From NCBI GenBank assembly GCA_944548615.1, contig OX155980.1, forward strand, positions 39,991,938 through 40,055,937: a stretch of DNA of 64,000 nucleotides. The letters run 5' to 3'. The notes below the pieces were generated by a model. That model was not told where the DNA came from and searched no databases. It saw nothing but the letters and a program-made list of their open reading frames with translations. Source of the stretch: Micropterix aruncella (lineage: Eukaryota > Arthropoda > Insecta > Lepidoptera > Micropterigidae). Below are positions 45,599 through 61,649 of the stretch, piece by piece (the stretch's first letter is position 1; the number at the start of each line of letters is the position of its first letter). The translations under genes and the position numbers were made by a program.

Positions 45599-45674
45599 TA
45601 AAAACCTTTCGAAAATGGGTTTGTCAATTTTTTTAGCTTAAATCTAAAGCGAAAAATTATAAATCAATATATAT

Positions 45675-48922
<3,248 letters not shown>

Positions 48923-49411
48923 TTGTTAATATTTGATTGGTCTTTTTGTAAAATTTCTTTTTTTAAGAATTCGTTTAAAGGATGACGCTTTGATGAAAAA
49001 ATAAAAATAATAAAAAAATAATAAAAATAAATCGAATTTTTGGTATGTCATTCCGCATTTAAGAGACGATTCATTGTGATTTTTTTCATTGCTTTTGCTT
49101 TAATTTGTCTTTAATAAAGACATTTTATTTTGGTTTGCAAAAGGATACGCTTTGTTTTTGAGATGTGGATGAAGGGCGATCGTTCGCTAGCGATAAAGGG
49201 ATCCAATTGAACCTACATTGCACTGTCGAAAGTGGTGCTCATCCAGGAATACATCTCATTGAAAATAAGCATTTCCCAATCCAGTCCGGGAAAACCTTCC
49301 AGCTATGTAAGTGGCTTTTATTATTTTTATTTTTTCATCAAAGTGTCATCCTTTAAACGAATTCTTAAAAAAAGAAATTTTACAAAAAACCAATCAAATA
49401 TTAACAATATT
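48923..49411. mobile_element. inverted-repeat element D, copy 1 (complete)
   Basis: Arms of about 90 bp: attgttaatatttgattgg at 48922 and its inverse at 49392-49411. They share a gtaaaatttctttttttaag segment, gaattcgtttaaaggatgac and tttgatgaaaaaataaa. The core includes cgatcgttcgctagcgataaa and cactgtcgaaagtggtgctc and recurs in copies 2-5. It abuts the 609-bp (TA)n tract on the left. No coding capacity. Confidence 0.85.
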
Positions 49412-49611
49412 ATACAATTTTGTCTTATGTTTTGAACTCTTGTAAATATCATATAGCCTTAAGTATAAACTTCTCGACCAGAAAGTACGATTTATATCTT
49501 ATTTCATGGCAACGAGCAAATGAAGTATTTTATTTTTATTTTCATTTAATGGCTGGCTGATAGCGAGCCCAGCAATGGTATATCGTCCTTTTAAAGAGTG
49601 GATATATTCTA
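49412..49611. other. unassigned
   Basis: AT-rich. Nothing recognised. Confidence 0.3.
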
Positions 49612-50995
<1,384 letters not shown>

Positions 50996-51295
50996 TCACA
51001 TCGGCAAAGGCCGTTTCATAAATGGAGGATGACGTTTCGAAATAATTCAAAATTTCGTACGTTTCCAACATTTAAAATATGACATTATTAGGCTGCGTTA
51101 GTTATCAACGAGCCATTGAATCGAAATAAAAATAAAAAACCTCCAATGCACAATGAAATGAAAGAAGATACTTCAATCTTAATTTCTGGCAGAGAAGTTT
51201 ATACTAAAGACTATATAATAATATCAAAATAAGGTAAACTTGTATAAAATTGTATAACATTAGCAAATGTATAAAGAAACATGGTAAAAAAATTG
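50996..51295. other. unassigned
   Basis: AT-rich, between diverged copies 4 and 5. Part of it may belong to the tail of copy 4 (a caaagtgtttt-like inverse of the rttaaagcgaaa segment). Confidence 0.3.
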
Positions 51296-51519
51296 TATAA
51301 TATTTTTATATTTGATAAGGTTTTGTAAATAATCCGTTCATAGGATGATGATTTTTGAGATATATGGATGATGAGTGATCGTTCGTCGACGGTAAAGGGA
51401 CCCATAAACTAACATGCACAATCGAAAGTCGTGCACATCCGTAAGTATATCTCATTCAAACATAAGCGTTTCCCAATCCAAGCTGGGATTTCCTTCGCTG
51501 CTATTCAAGTAGCGTTTAC
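51296..51519 (+). mobile_element. inverted-repeat element D, diverged copy 5
   Basis: Same arm as copy 4 (tttgataaggttttgtaaat), then the core in direct orientation: gatcgttcgtcgacggtaaa, caatcgaaagtcgtgcacatc, to ctattcaagtagcgtttact, ending at a short (TA)n (51520-51545). Copies 4 and 5 face each other in inverse core orientation. Confidence 0.75.
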
Positions 51520-51545
51520 TATATATATATATATATATATATATC
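51520..51545. repeat. short (TA)n
   Basis: About 26 bp of TA at the end of element D copy 5. Confidence 0.95.
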
Positions 51546-51701
51546 TTTTAAAATTTACATTAAATTGAAAGTGGCACGTCCAAGTTCGGTAAATTTGCCA
51601 ATCGGATACAAATGTAATGTAATTTACGTATAGTCTCTTAAAATTAGTTAATAGTGAAAACACATTTGTTAAAATAAGCTTTTATGAAAATTTCCGTCCC
51701 G

Positions 51702-52075
51702 AGCCAACCCTAGGTGCAGCAGCCATGTCATGGTGTAACTTAAAACGGGCTATCATTATTGAAAACGTATACAAAGTTTCGTTTCTATGCTGTCGACTGT
51801 TGAGGAGTCCCTTTGTTGGAAGCCAACCCTGGGTGCAGCAGCCCCGTCGCGTTATAACGCAGAACGGGCTATGTAATTGAATGCGTTTACGAAATTTCTT
51901 TTCTGTGCTGTTGACCGTTAAAAGTCCTCTCGTCGGGAGCCAAACCTCGGTGCAGCAGCCGTGTGATGGTGAAATTTAGAACGAGCTATCATAATTTAAT
52001 GCGTATACAGAATTGTGTGTCTGTGCTTTTGAATGTGGAAGAGTAGCCTCGTCGGTAGCCGATCCTGGGTATAGA
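51702..52075. repeat. 118-bp tandem repeat, three units plus part of a fourth
   Basis: The phrase agccaaccctaggtgcagcag or close variants starts at 51702, 51821, 51938 and 52057, i.e. spacings of 119, 117 and 119 bp. The units also share a gaacgggctat segment, a tgcgtatac segment and a ctgtgctgttgac segment. Divergence is about a quarter, so the array is old. Confidence 0.88.
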
Positions 52076-53024
52076 AGCAAGTCACGCTCACCATAAAAAT
52101 GCATTGTCATTGGAACTGAACGACATATAAAATATCAACTTGATAAGATGAGAATAAGTGGTTCTAATTCAGCTTGAAAGATTTGACCTAAACAAACTAA
52201 CTGACTGATTGCAAGGTAAATAAAAGCTTCTAAAAATAGCAATATAATTACCAAAGATACTATCGTAGAAATTATCGCACATGATAGCACTATACTGGAT
52301 GGGGGAGCCTACGCGCTGGAGGGACGATTCAGTATGAGGCTAAAGCGAGCATTTGTTTAACGACATACATATTTTATTTCGTTAACGAACGAGATTGTCC
52401 ACAAAAGCCGGCGACTCGCTATACTAAATCAAGCGTCCAGAGGCGCCCAAAGCGAGGCGCTGCAGCCTGCCGCGTCTGCATCACGCACTTCGTCTTAGCC
52501 GTAATGCGTGTAAATGGTATCGAATTGGATGATTAAACAAGCCGTAAAATAACCTTACTAGATCGAGGAATTCATTTTCAAATATGGGGAGATTAGATGT
52601 TTCAGATACTTGGGATTCAACCAATCAAATGAATTAACTTAATTCCTTTTAAAGAAGCAAGTAGCTTCCTATTTGGTAATTTTGTTTCCGAAAAAAGACA
52701 TTGTCTTAGACGAAGCATGTAAATATGTATAAGTATTACATACTTATACATAAGTATGTAAGTCTGGTTTCCGAGCAAAATTTAAAATTCGAGTTTACAC
52801 CGGAAATGTTTGAGATTGGGAATAAAAAAAAGTGATTTCTGGTAAATGTATGTTGTGTTTTCATTAGGATAACAAGTGTCAAACAGGTTTTTTCAAACAG
52901 TTAGGCTCTGGCGACGAGCATGTCCGGCGTCAAATACTCCGTTCTTAGTTTGAACATCTGGAATACAATAGCAGAGAAAGATTCTTTAAATCGCGTTGTC
53001 TCATAATAGGTGGTATCGCTAATA
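52076..53024. other. unassigned, with a GC-rich island
   Basis: 52400-52505 is GC-rich (cggcgactcgc, gaggcgctgcagcctgccgcg) and could be a promoter or an exon, but no ORF or splice arrangement supports this. A run of tacata repeats lies at about 52735-52765. Confidence 0.3.
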
Positions 53025-54225
53025 ACTTGGGTTGTCGACTACAGCGGGCGAGCCCGTCACCTCAGGAAGTTTTAACGATTAGTCGTTCTATCTCCCTGGA
53101 GTGAGCGCAGAAGACTTGAGGATAAAACAGTCCACCGTCTAGCTACGCCACAAGCCCGTAAGAGACCAACGCCTTAACCGCGAGATAGCCAGGAGTGTTA
53201 CCCGGCGGGCCTACACTCACGCCCTTACTTCCAATTGTGACCAGATTACTACGGTCTCTCGATTGGTTACGAGTTCGAGGTCGCTTGCGCGGTCATCTCC
53301 CTTACGAAGCGGTGAAACGGTGTTTACCGAATCTATCGCGGACCACAGCGCCCTTTGCCCGGCTGTTCACCCAGGATCGGATGGACGATGGTCGTTTCAA
53401 GAGCAGTCGCCGTAAGGTCCGCAACCACCCCCGCTCTATAGGAAACAGTACTGCTTCCAGACTCCCCCGACTGTTAGTCAAAGTGGGAGCTAACGGGCCC
53501 ATGATGAGGTGGCCACGATGACCCATGTGTTCAGGGTCGGCCACACTCACGGGTCAACACGCATCCGATGGCCTCCACGAATGGGGTGCGAACCTGGGTA
53601 GGACACTGGGTCAACCAGTCTCCCCTGGGAATCAAACCTCTGGCGCTCCTGGACGGTCTGCGCACCGAGCGGCGCAAGCCAATCGATGGTGCTCTCCGAC
53701 TAACAGTCGGGGGAGTCTGGGAACTGTATTGTTTCCTATAGAGCGGGGGTGGTTGCCTACCTTACGGCGACTGCTCTTAAAATTACCATTGGCCATCCGA
53801 TCCCGGTTCAGATTCGGGCAAAGGACGCCTTGGTCCGCGATAGATTCGGTGTAGACCGTTTCACCGCTTCGTAAGGGAGAGGACCGCGCAAGCGACCTCG
53901 AACTCGGAACCAATCGAGAGACCGGATAAATCTGGTCACAATTGGAAGCCAGGGCGCGAGTGTCGGCCCGCCAGGTAACATTACTGGCTATCTCGCGGTA
54001 AAGGCGTTGGTCTCTTGCGGGTTGTGGCGTAGCTAGACGTCGGATTTGTAATGTCCAAAGTCTTCTACGCTCACTGCACGGTCGATAGAACGATGAATCG
54101 TTAAAACGTCCTGCGGTGACGGGTTCGCCCGTTGTGGTTGACATCTCAATATGTTAGTCAAAGTGCACAGTCGATTGGCTTACGCCGCACGGTGCGCAGA
54201 CCGTCCAGGAGCGCCAGAAGGTTTC
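53025..54225. repeat. GC-rich long-monomer repeat, block R4 (head-to-head)
   Basis: A plus-oriented monomer (53030-53490, anchor ccgaatctatcgcggaccac at about 53327) is followed by a minus-oriented one (53490-54150, anchor ggtccgcgatagattcggt at about 53832). A last plus-oriented piece follows at 54154-54225. The first monomer is nearly identical to the first of R3. Confidence 0.82.
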
Positions 54226-54301
54226 GCTTATAGCAAAAAAATATATTACTATATTACCTTTATGTCAGACCTACTTCATGTGCAGTCCCTGTTTAGTTAG
54301 T

Positions 54302-54439
54302 AGGATTGTCGGCTGGGGCAAATGCTCTAATATAATTATGGACGCATTGATAAAGTCACAGAAATGTGTTCTAAAGGTCATCCCGAGAAAACCTCGCAAG
54401 TATCTCTCAACTCCACTCTTCCATAAGTACGGTGTATGA
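54302..54439 (+). pseudogene. CR1/jockey-type RT C-terminal fragment
   Basis: Frame: RIVGWGKCSNIIMDALIKSQ, then KCVLKVIPRKPRKYLSTPLF, then HKYGV and a stop. This matches the YGIIxWG...LxxLxxxQKxxLKxIxxKPxxxPTxPLFxxxxV region that follows the RT domain. The piece runs directly into the palindrome at 54421-54529. Confidence 0.7.
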
Positions 54440-54529
54440 AATGTTCCCCAACTCAAGTAGAACTTTGCCACTATGAAAGTGGCAAAGTTCTACTTGAGTT
54501 GGAGAACATTTCATACATCGTACTTATGG
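54421..54529. repeat. near-perfect palindrome, 52-bp arms
   Basis: The left arm (54421-54472) starts ccataagtacggtg and ends tttgccact. The right arm (54478-54529) is its inverse with about two mismatches. The loop is 5 bp. The left arm is the coding continuation of the RT fragment, so the right arm is an inverted duplicate of it. Confidence 0.95.
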
Positions 54530-55109
54530 AATCACGAGAATCGCATAGGACACAACTAAGTCAAAGAACAAGACAAATGCTGCTTAAAACTATGCAATGC
54601 TATGCAATGCTACGATAAATAATCGAAGCCAGAGACACTACAACTACATATATTATTCAAAATTAATTACCTTTTTTATATTGTACATGTAAAGTAATAG
54701 TATAATGTAACAGTAAAATATAATAATTTTGAATCTAATAATTTTACATGAATCAAATATTATTCTACATGTGAGCCTAATATTTGTCTAGTGGTTTTAC
54801 TCTTATTACCTTGTTACTATTATTATTATCTACAATTTTATTTTTTTACAAACATTAGATCTTTTATTTACATTAGATATTATGATTATATGAATTATTA
54901 ATCAGCAAAAGTTACGTGTATTTTTTTCCTATTAATATCAATTTTAACATTTTGTGTTTTCTCTCGAATATTTTTATTTTTTACGTCTTAGTTATAATTT
55001 CCATTAAAAAGTTATCTTTTTTTTAGTGTCCTTACTTACTTTTTTTATTCTCTTTTTGTAAACTATTTTTTTTTTATTTGAAACAATTATGACATTTGGA
55101 CTCCCCAAC
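54530..55109. other. unassigned AT-rich DNA
   Basis: No recognised feature. Long T runs. Confidence 0.3.
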
Positions 55110-55492
55110 AAAACGTGTTCAGGGTTCACCTATATATGTTTTCTGTTTCTTTATTCCACCATAACTTTTAAACGCTTGAAGCGATTTAGAAGTGTGTGGT
55201 ATTATTAGAATCGTTATATTATCCCGAGTATCAATAGTACCTTAACTCTCTAAATATCAAGTAACTAGTCGTCTAAATGTCCAAATGTCAATAAATTAAC
55301 ACAAATATATGTTAAATAAAATATCTGATTGAGTACATCCCGGAAATGCCTATACAAGTATCTCTATGGATAAGGTCATAAACCACAGATATTTCATTAA
55401 AAAAATATTAAAAAATAATTATAAATACAATACTTTAATTTTTGTAACGGCTAATTATTATTTCTAATATATTTACTTGTTACTATATTTAA
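55110..55492. repeat. interspersed repeat family B, copy 3
   Basis: Collinear with 11478-11880 and 27720-28140: tgttcagggttca, tttattccaccataactttta, aacgcttgaagcgattta, and the later tctgattgagtacat. Confidence 0.72.
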
Positions 55493-58328
55493 AATGATTC
55501 GCCTGGAATAAGGTATTGGGCATAGCCTGGAATAAGGAATAGTTAGTTGGGCGGCATGGGCCTGATCATCACATATGTATATGCGTGAAATAACTTGCTG
55601 TGTGTTTATTTATTTTGAAGTTATATTATATTCCATTTTAAAGTGTAGATGTTACGTACGTTTCGCTTCTTGTGCAGTGTCATAATAAATAAATAAATAA
55701 ATATTGCACCAAGGTCGTATAATTGATTGAAAGAGGTGATAAAAACCATAAATCAAAATACGTTTTCATGAAACAAATCTTGCGTTGTCTTTTTTTCCAC
55801 TGAAATCTTAATGATGAATTTAACCCAATATTTCGAAATATAAACCTAATTAAAGATCATAGAATATTATTTCCATTGTATTTTAATAACAATTTTAGTA
55901 TTCGACATCTTAGTACCTAATAATATTATTAATTATTCCATGGTATTGCTAATGACATTATTTATATTTACACCCTATTATTGTTAGTTTATAATAACAA
56001 TTTGAAGTCAATTACTTGATCATTTACAAAATTACTGACTATTTCGTACATGCAGTTGAAAGACTTCTCGATTCTCGAACACGATTACTCATATCGCGCA
56101 ATAAAATATATAAATAAAACTCAATGTTATCGTTAGAAAATGCTGTACAGGTTTAGTTAGGCGACCTAGAGATAAAAGCTAGCAGTGCGGTATCTACATA
56201 GTTTTATGCATACTAACATGACTATCTTCTTAGGAATTATTATTGAAATGTATCTATAAGAAATAAATACATTGACATTAGATATGTATAATGTCTAGAA
56301 GTACGGAAGTTTCGTTTTTACGAAATAGATGCGAATTTATGCGAAAATTTTGTTGCGAAATATAGCAATTTGTGTTTTTTTTTTTTGGGTAAAGATTTGA
56401 GGGGTGCTTTGATGAGAAAACGTCGCATTTAAAATAAGCATAAGAAGAAGAATAAAGTAATGTTAAAAAACATAATTCACAGTCTGCCTAACTAGGCCGA
56501 AGCCCGTACCAAGGTAGACTCGACTAGGTTACTTGTAAATTTTATATTGTGCGCACACTTATTAAAGTACTATTACTGAGAAAAATCAAAATTAAAAATA
56601 ATGAAATAAAGTAAATCTAATAACTCTAAGAAATACGTAGTATAAATTTCAGGAGTTATTTTAATGATATCTAATACCTAATTCATAATCATTTTGGAAA
56701 ATAAAAAAGTAATAAAGAAATCAAAATATAACCAGTTAAAATATTATTAAAATATTAAAAAAAAATATACAATAAAATTATAATTGCAATGATAATTGCA
56801 ATGATAATTAGTAAATAGAGAAAAATAACATAGGGTAATAGTTTAAAAAATAAAATAAGATGTAAAAGCCAGTAATAACCACAAAAATTTGCTCCCAAAT
56901 ATTTATGAAGAAATGGATTTGGATCTAAATGCAATACTACAAACCGCCTCTGAAAAAAGTTATAATAAACTCTCTCTGCACATGAGATTAAATGCAACAA
57001 ATGAAGCCTACTTTCAAATGGGTCAGTTATTTTGCCCTTCTGCTGCTGCAAGTACGACCATCTTTAATCAAAATACATTACTCGAAAGCTTCTCAAAAAA
57101 TCTTTTCTTCAGAGAGCTTATTCAAAATAAGATCAATGATGATTCACTTCCATCGAAAGTGGAAGGAACAGCGACTAACATAGGCTACTTGGTGGGGGTG
57201 GGGGGGGGGGGGGTAGAGAAAAGGGAGGGGGAAGGAAACGGATACCCGAGCATCGCCAGATTCCACTAGTTTTATAAAAATATTCTACATGAAAAACTGA
57301 TTTGATTGTCGCCTACAACTTTTTTTTGATTTGGGCCTTGCTTCTAAGATTCTGAATATCCGATCCACCGAAACTCGACATGGAAAGTATTCAGTCTACC
57401 ATCAACGAGGCAACGCCCTCATTGCCTAAATATTGCAGTTTCAATTTTGGTAATTTATATGCGTTAGTTACCGATATCAAATTTGGCTTTATTCAAACGT
57501 ATATTATTTGTGACTGGGCGTGATGAATTCAACGTGAACTCGGTCGGTATTTGATTAACCTAAAGGTGCGACATGTAGAGCTTAGTGGGATGTAAAGTTT
57601 ATCATCCGGTTAAAGCCGCCTCCACACGATATCGGATTGAGTAATGGATATCGATTTAAGTCGGATTGTTTTTCACAAAATACGGTCGACTCGTGAAGCG
57701 ACCGATTCTTATGAAAAATTGTGACCGACGACATACTTAACGCACAGCAGTGTGCGTTTCGATATATGCGTCCGACTCTAAATTGATCTCGTCGCCTTTT
57801 ACGTTTGCATATTAATGTAAATATAAAAAACGCAATGCTTTTATTTTATTACACGTATATTACAGTAGGCGTAAGGTGCGTGATTCTTAAAAGGACTATT
57901 GAGTAATTTTACGACGTGCCAATGTGAGCGTTTAAAAGTACAAAATCTATATACGCCCACCAATATTGCGGTTTTCCTGTACACCAATCATAATCCACAT
58001 ATTGAAATGTTTTGTAAAGCAATCAAGAAATTATAGATCTATTTCAAAGGTTTCCTGAGCTAATTTTCAACAGCTGCTCGATCATTTACATACATTTAGA
58101 ACAAGTAAATTCTTTTAAAATCCTTTTTCAATAATCGAGAAAGCTTCCTATTGTATTCTGGAGGTCGATTCGGTCTCTAAGCAGTATAAATTCCCTGAAA
58201 GTCTCGGATTCACAGTTCTGCGTCCTTACTCTCTTTACTCTCTATCTCGGAAGATGGCCCTTATTGTATAATTAACTGTTCCATGGGAATCAAATATCCC
58301 AAAAGACCACGAGTACAAATTAAATTAA
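55493..58328. other. unassigned AT-rich DNA
   Basis: Both strands read without finding a family motif. A G run of 14 (57199-57212) follows an open frame at 56889-57269 of 126 codons whose sequence I do not recognise. 57615-57800 contains phrases (cctccacacgatatcgg, atatgcgtccgact) of dispersed-repeat style. Confidence 0.3.
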
Positions 58329-58535
58329 TACCACGATCTTGCAAATGCTGTCACCCGGAACGGCTTCACTGTTCACCTTCACGCGGTGGAAGTTGGCGCT
58401 CGTGGCCTGCCAGCCAAATCTCTGTTTCACCTTTTTAAAGATCTTTGTCTCTCCAGGAAAATAATCAACTTCTTTCTAGAAAAAATATCTAAAACCGCGA
58501 TTTCCGCATCTCAAATTCTATGGCTTCGAAGGTAG
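58329..58535 (+). pseudogene. retroelement polyprotein C-terminus, relic
   Basis: Frame: DLANAVTRNGFTVHLHAVEV, then GARGLPAKSLFHLFKDLCLS, then RKIINFFLEKISKTAISAS, to QILWLRR and TAG at 58533-58535. The VEVGxRGxxxxSL...LGxxRKxxxxxxxxxSxxAxxxSxxIWLxR pattern occurs at the end of proteins of a retroelement-associated family in many animals. I am sure of the pattern, less of the exact clade. Upstream sequence is not recognisable. Confidence 0.55.
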
Positions 58536-58857
58536 AGTGAATGGGTGGTAAGGTGCACGCTCATGATGCTAGAATATTCCGGGCTTTGCATATATGTACT
58601 ACTTTTAGTAAAGGGTAAACTACAATTTTGTTTATTTTTTATATTGAAGTTGTGTATCTCATATCTTCTTTCTTTGCTATCTTTATTTGAATAAAAACCT
58701 ACTAATAATTTATGCAAATACAAAGACGTTAAGGTTAGTATATATATATGCAAAAAGTTAGTGCATAAAAAGTGGACGACATGAATCTCTGCTATCTTCT
58801 TTTGTAATTATTCGGATTGCTTGCTATGGTAAAAGAAATATCTGGTATTTGTTGCAG

Positions 58858-59240
58858 TCAAAACAATTTCCCCAGCAGGTTAGACTATATCTTAATATTG
58901 ACTATAAATAACTATAGTACACAGTTTTAGTTTGACTTTCATCCAAAATACGTCGCAAAATTCTTAATGCATAGCACGCGTAAGAAAGCTTGCTTGCCAG
59001 ATTTTCACAATGTTCTTTCCACTTAAGTTTGATATCTATTGTGATTCCCAAAAAAATTGTTTCGACTACTTGTTTGAGTTTAGTATCCGCTATTTTAATG
59101 TCTAAGTCAGTTGATCAAGGAGCATTTGAGAATGTCATATAGACAGTTTTTCTGGATTTAATACCAGCCTGTTGCTAGTAAACCATGAGTGAAGAAACTC
59201 GAGTGCGGCATTTTCAGCAACAACCAACAATCTCTACTTA
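58858..59240 (-). pseudogene. jockey-type RT, palm to thumb fragment
   Basis: Minus strand, with one or two shifts: HSWFTSN-like start, LVLNPEKTVYMTFSNAP, a stop, STDLDIKIADTKLKQV, then VETIFLGITIDIKLKWKEHC, then ENLASKLSYACYALRILRRI, then LDESQTKTVYYSYL, and RYSLTCWGNCFD. This is the segment after YADD (LNxxKTxxxxF) through FLGixiDxxLxWxxHixxLxxKLxxxxyxlr. The rest of the element is absent. Confidence 0.78.
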
Positions 59241-59799
59241 ATCTTTAAAACTCTACTTAATATGTGATCTGTAATCTCAATTAATAAACTTTTAATGTCA
59301 GCTCACAATCTCAAATAAGTCTGCAATTCTACTAGGCACAGGCGTACGCATAGTTAGATGTTTGTCGCGCCGCCGGTTGCATAGGATTGGGATAACCTTG
59401 TCGCTTATTTAATTAGAAAAAAATATCTTATTTAAGCTAAAAAAAAAAAAAATATATAGCCCGATAAAAAACCCAAATAATTCACGTACTTTTGAAAATC
59501 GGTTCAGATATTCCTCAAAATGTCCTACTGAAAATACTGGAGTCTCCGAGCGTGGGAAGTAACCCTGGGGTGGACCCAAAGGAGGGGGGGGGGGGGGCGG
59601 GTTAGGGTTTAAAATGTCCCTTTATTTAGTTTATCGTAGATATTGGAAAACCTTTAGGATTAGCGTTATGACTAATTTAGCTAAAAGTAACCTTATACAA
59701 TTCGCTACAAAAAAGTCTATTTTATTTTGACCAGAGATTTATTAAATTAGGAGAAGCTAGAGAGTCAAATTGTACAAAACTACCGGCCAACCCGTGGGG
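59241..59799. other. unassigned, with G-rich run
   Basis: A run of 14 G at about 59585-59598. No coding signal. Confidence 0.3.
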
Positions 59800-60060
59800 A
59801 GCGTTCGCTATAAAGATTTTGATAAAATTTATCCTCATATTTTAGTCCACATCTATCTCGTAGGGTCCTCGCCCAAAAATGCTCCAAATCTACAATTTCG
59901 TGACATATTTTTCAATGCAAGCACATATTCTGCTATTGACTCGTACTCTCTCTCTGTTCTCTTTTATTACAAGAAAACCTTTTCGCAATTACTAACGGTT
60001 TTTGTTCTAAATGATCTCACTCACGAATGTTATCAACTCACTGTATTCACACTTTTTCGA
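59800..60060 (-). pseudogene. Ty3/gypsy-type gag fragment
   Basis: Read on the minus strand in three frames: HLEQKPLVIAKRFSCNKREQ (about 60018-59956), then ESIAEYVLALKNMSRNCRFG (about 59945-59880), then TLRDRCGLKYEDKFYQNL (about 59872-59810). The order and motifs (KPLxIAERFxFxxRxQ, ESIxEYxxALRxLAxxCxFG, LRDRxxxGL) are those of the capsid region of Ty3/gypsy LTR retrotransposons. At least two shifts. No LTRs were seen nearby. The plus-strand 141-codon open frame over the same place is a shadow. Confidence 0.7.
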
Positions 60061-60625
60061 CGGATTTTCCTGCAAAACGAGTTTTTTAAGTATTCCGTAT
60101 ATTTTGACGCTACAACGTCACTAGTAACCCTACTTTCTTTTTGGGTAAGTTTGACATCGCTTATCGTAAAATATTGTTCTAGTCTTTCAACGTAACTCGA
60201 GAATTCTTCGATTCACGGTTCGAACGCTCCAATATTACCTAACAACAACATCTTGGCTTTAACTTTTTATTGATGAACAAAATGGCGAAAACCAGCTGTG
60301 AACCTTATGTTTACAGCGCGTGGTCGTGCGTTTTCACGTGTGAACTAAAATTCACAACATAGTTCACGTCGCGAAATCGTCAACGATTTCGACTTGACTT
60401 GATATTAATGACTTCAGTTGTTTCAATTCCACTACTCGTCTCCACTTTTATGTTTACACGCGAATATTTATATTATAACACGATTGGAATGTACACATTT
60501 ATCATTACAAATCCATTTACTATTTACATTGAAAGCCGACAGCCGCCATGAAGCTACCTCTTCCTCTTATTCCTGCCAGTATCACCACTGTAGAAATTGT
60601 AAGCAAAACAATCATATCTCATATA
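60061..60625. other. unassigned
   Basis: AT-rich. Nothing recognised apart from possible extension of the gag relic. Confidence 0.3.
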
Positions 60626-60796
60626 CGAGGGTAGATTGAAAAGTTTCCGGAATGGGCTAGAGAGAACCTAAAATAGGTTGGCAAAATCAACCTATTTTAG
60701 GAAATCTGACAAATTTTTAGACCGATACGTTTCACAGTTATCGTTTACCAGGCAGTTTTGTGAAGCAAATCAGGCACTTTTGCAAAATTGGAAAAA

Positions 60797-61480
60797 AATC
60801 GAATTTCGTAGTGATTAAACATTTCTGGATGGATGGAAAAACGGCGACGGAGATACGAGATATTTCGCAGAAAGTGCATGGCGCCTCCACAGCTTTATTT
60901 TCGACCATCAGTTTCTAGGTGAGCGAGTTCAAATGTAACCGTACTAGCACCAAGGATGAGGAAATCAGGAAACGTTTGACAAAGTCTTGTTTTCGACAAG
61001 ATCTCGTGTTAGCCGCTTGTTGAGTGAAGTTGCGTGAAATAGTAAAGGCCACGGGCATCTCATATGAACGTGTGCAAAATATCGTACACAAATATTTGGG
61101 CATGAGGAAGCTGTCGCCGCAATGGGTGCCGCGTTTTCTGAGTGTGTGCAACAAGCAAAATCGTGTGACCACTTCAAAGGAGTGTTTGGCCATGTTGAAG
61201 CGTAATCCAACAGAGTATTTTAGCTGATTCGTACCCGTGGACGAAACATGGATCCCCCACTACACACCAGAGACCAAGCAGCAGTAGAAACAAAGAAGGA
61301 AAAGACGATCCCATCGGCCAGAAAGGTCATGGCCACCGTTTTTTGGGATTCGCAAGGTGTGATCCACAACGACTTTTTGCAGTTGGAAAGAACAATCAGG
61401 AGCAATACGACAGTGATTTATTAGGTTAATTCGACAGCGTATTGAAGGAGGTCAGGCTTCAGTCTGGAAATGGTATTAAT
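60797..61480 (+). pseudogene. mariner transposase remnant (HTH and first catalytic Asp)
   Basis: NFVVIKHFWMDGKTATEIRD, then KVHGASTALFSTISF, a stop, VSEFKCNRTSTKDE, then VKLREIVKATGISYERVQNI, then VHKYLGMRKLSPQWVPRFLS, then KQNRVTTSKECLAMLKRNPT, then after a stop VPVDETWIPHYTPETKQQ. These are the paired helix-turn-helix regions, the WVPR linker and the first catalytic Asp (VDETW). At least five stops or shifts are present. The longest clean frame is 61024-61227. Confidence 0.85.
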
Positions 61481-61649
61481 AGTCGCAGGGGGAGGGGGGG
61501 CTCAGAGTAGAGATTTCCGTCTCCATCTCGAAAAAAAAAAATTATTCGCGCAAGACTTTCCCTCCTGGCCGGTTGGTGGGCCGGGAAAGTAATTTAATTG
61601 AAAATAATAAGCGAATTGCGTATAAAGTGAGTCAGCACATATTGCAGAT

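Noticed and set aside
56889..57269. Open frame of 126 codons
   Set aside because: Sequence not recognised. It ends in a glycine run from a poly-G tract, and has no splice or promoter context.
59770..60195. Plus-strand open frame of 141 codons
   Set aside because: No motif. The opposite strand carries a recognisable gag remnant.
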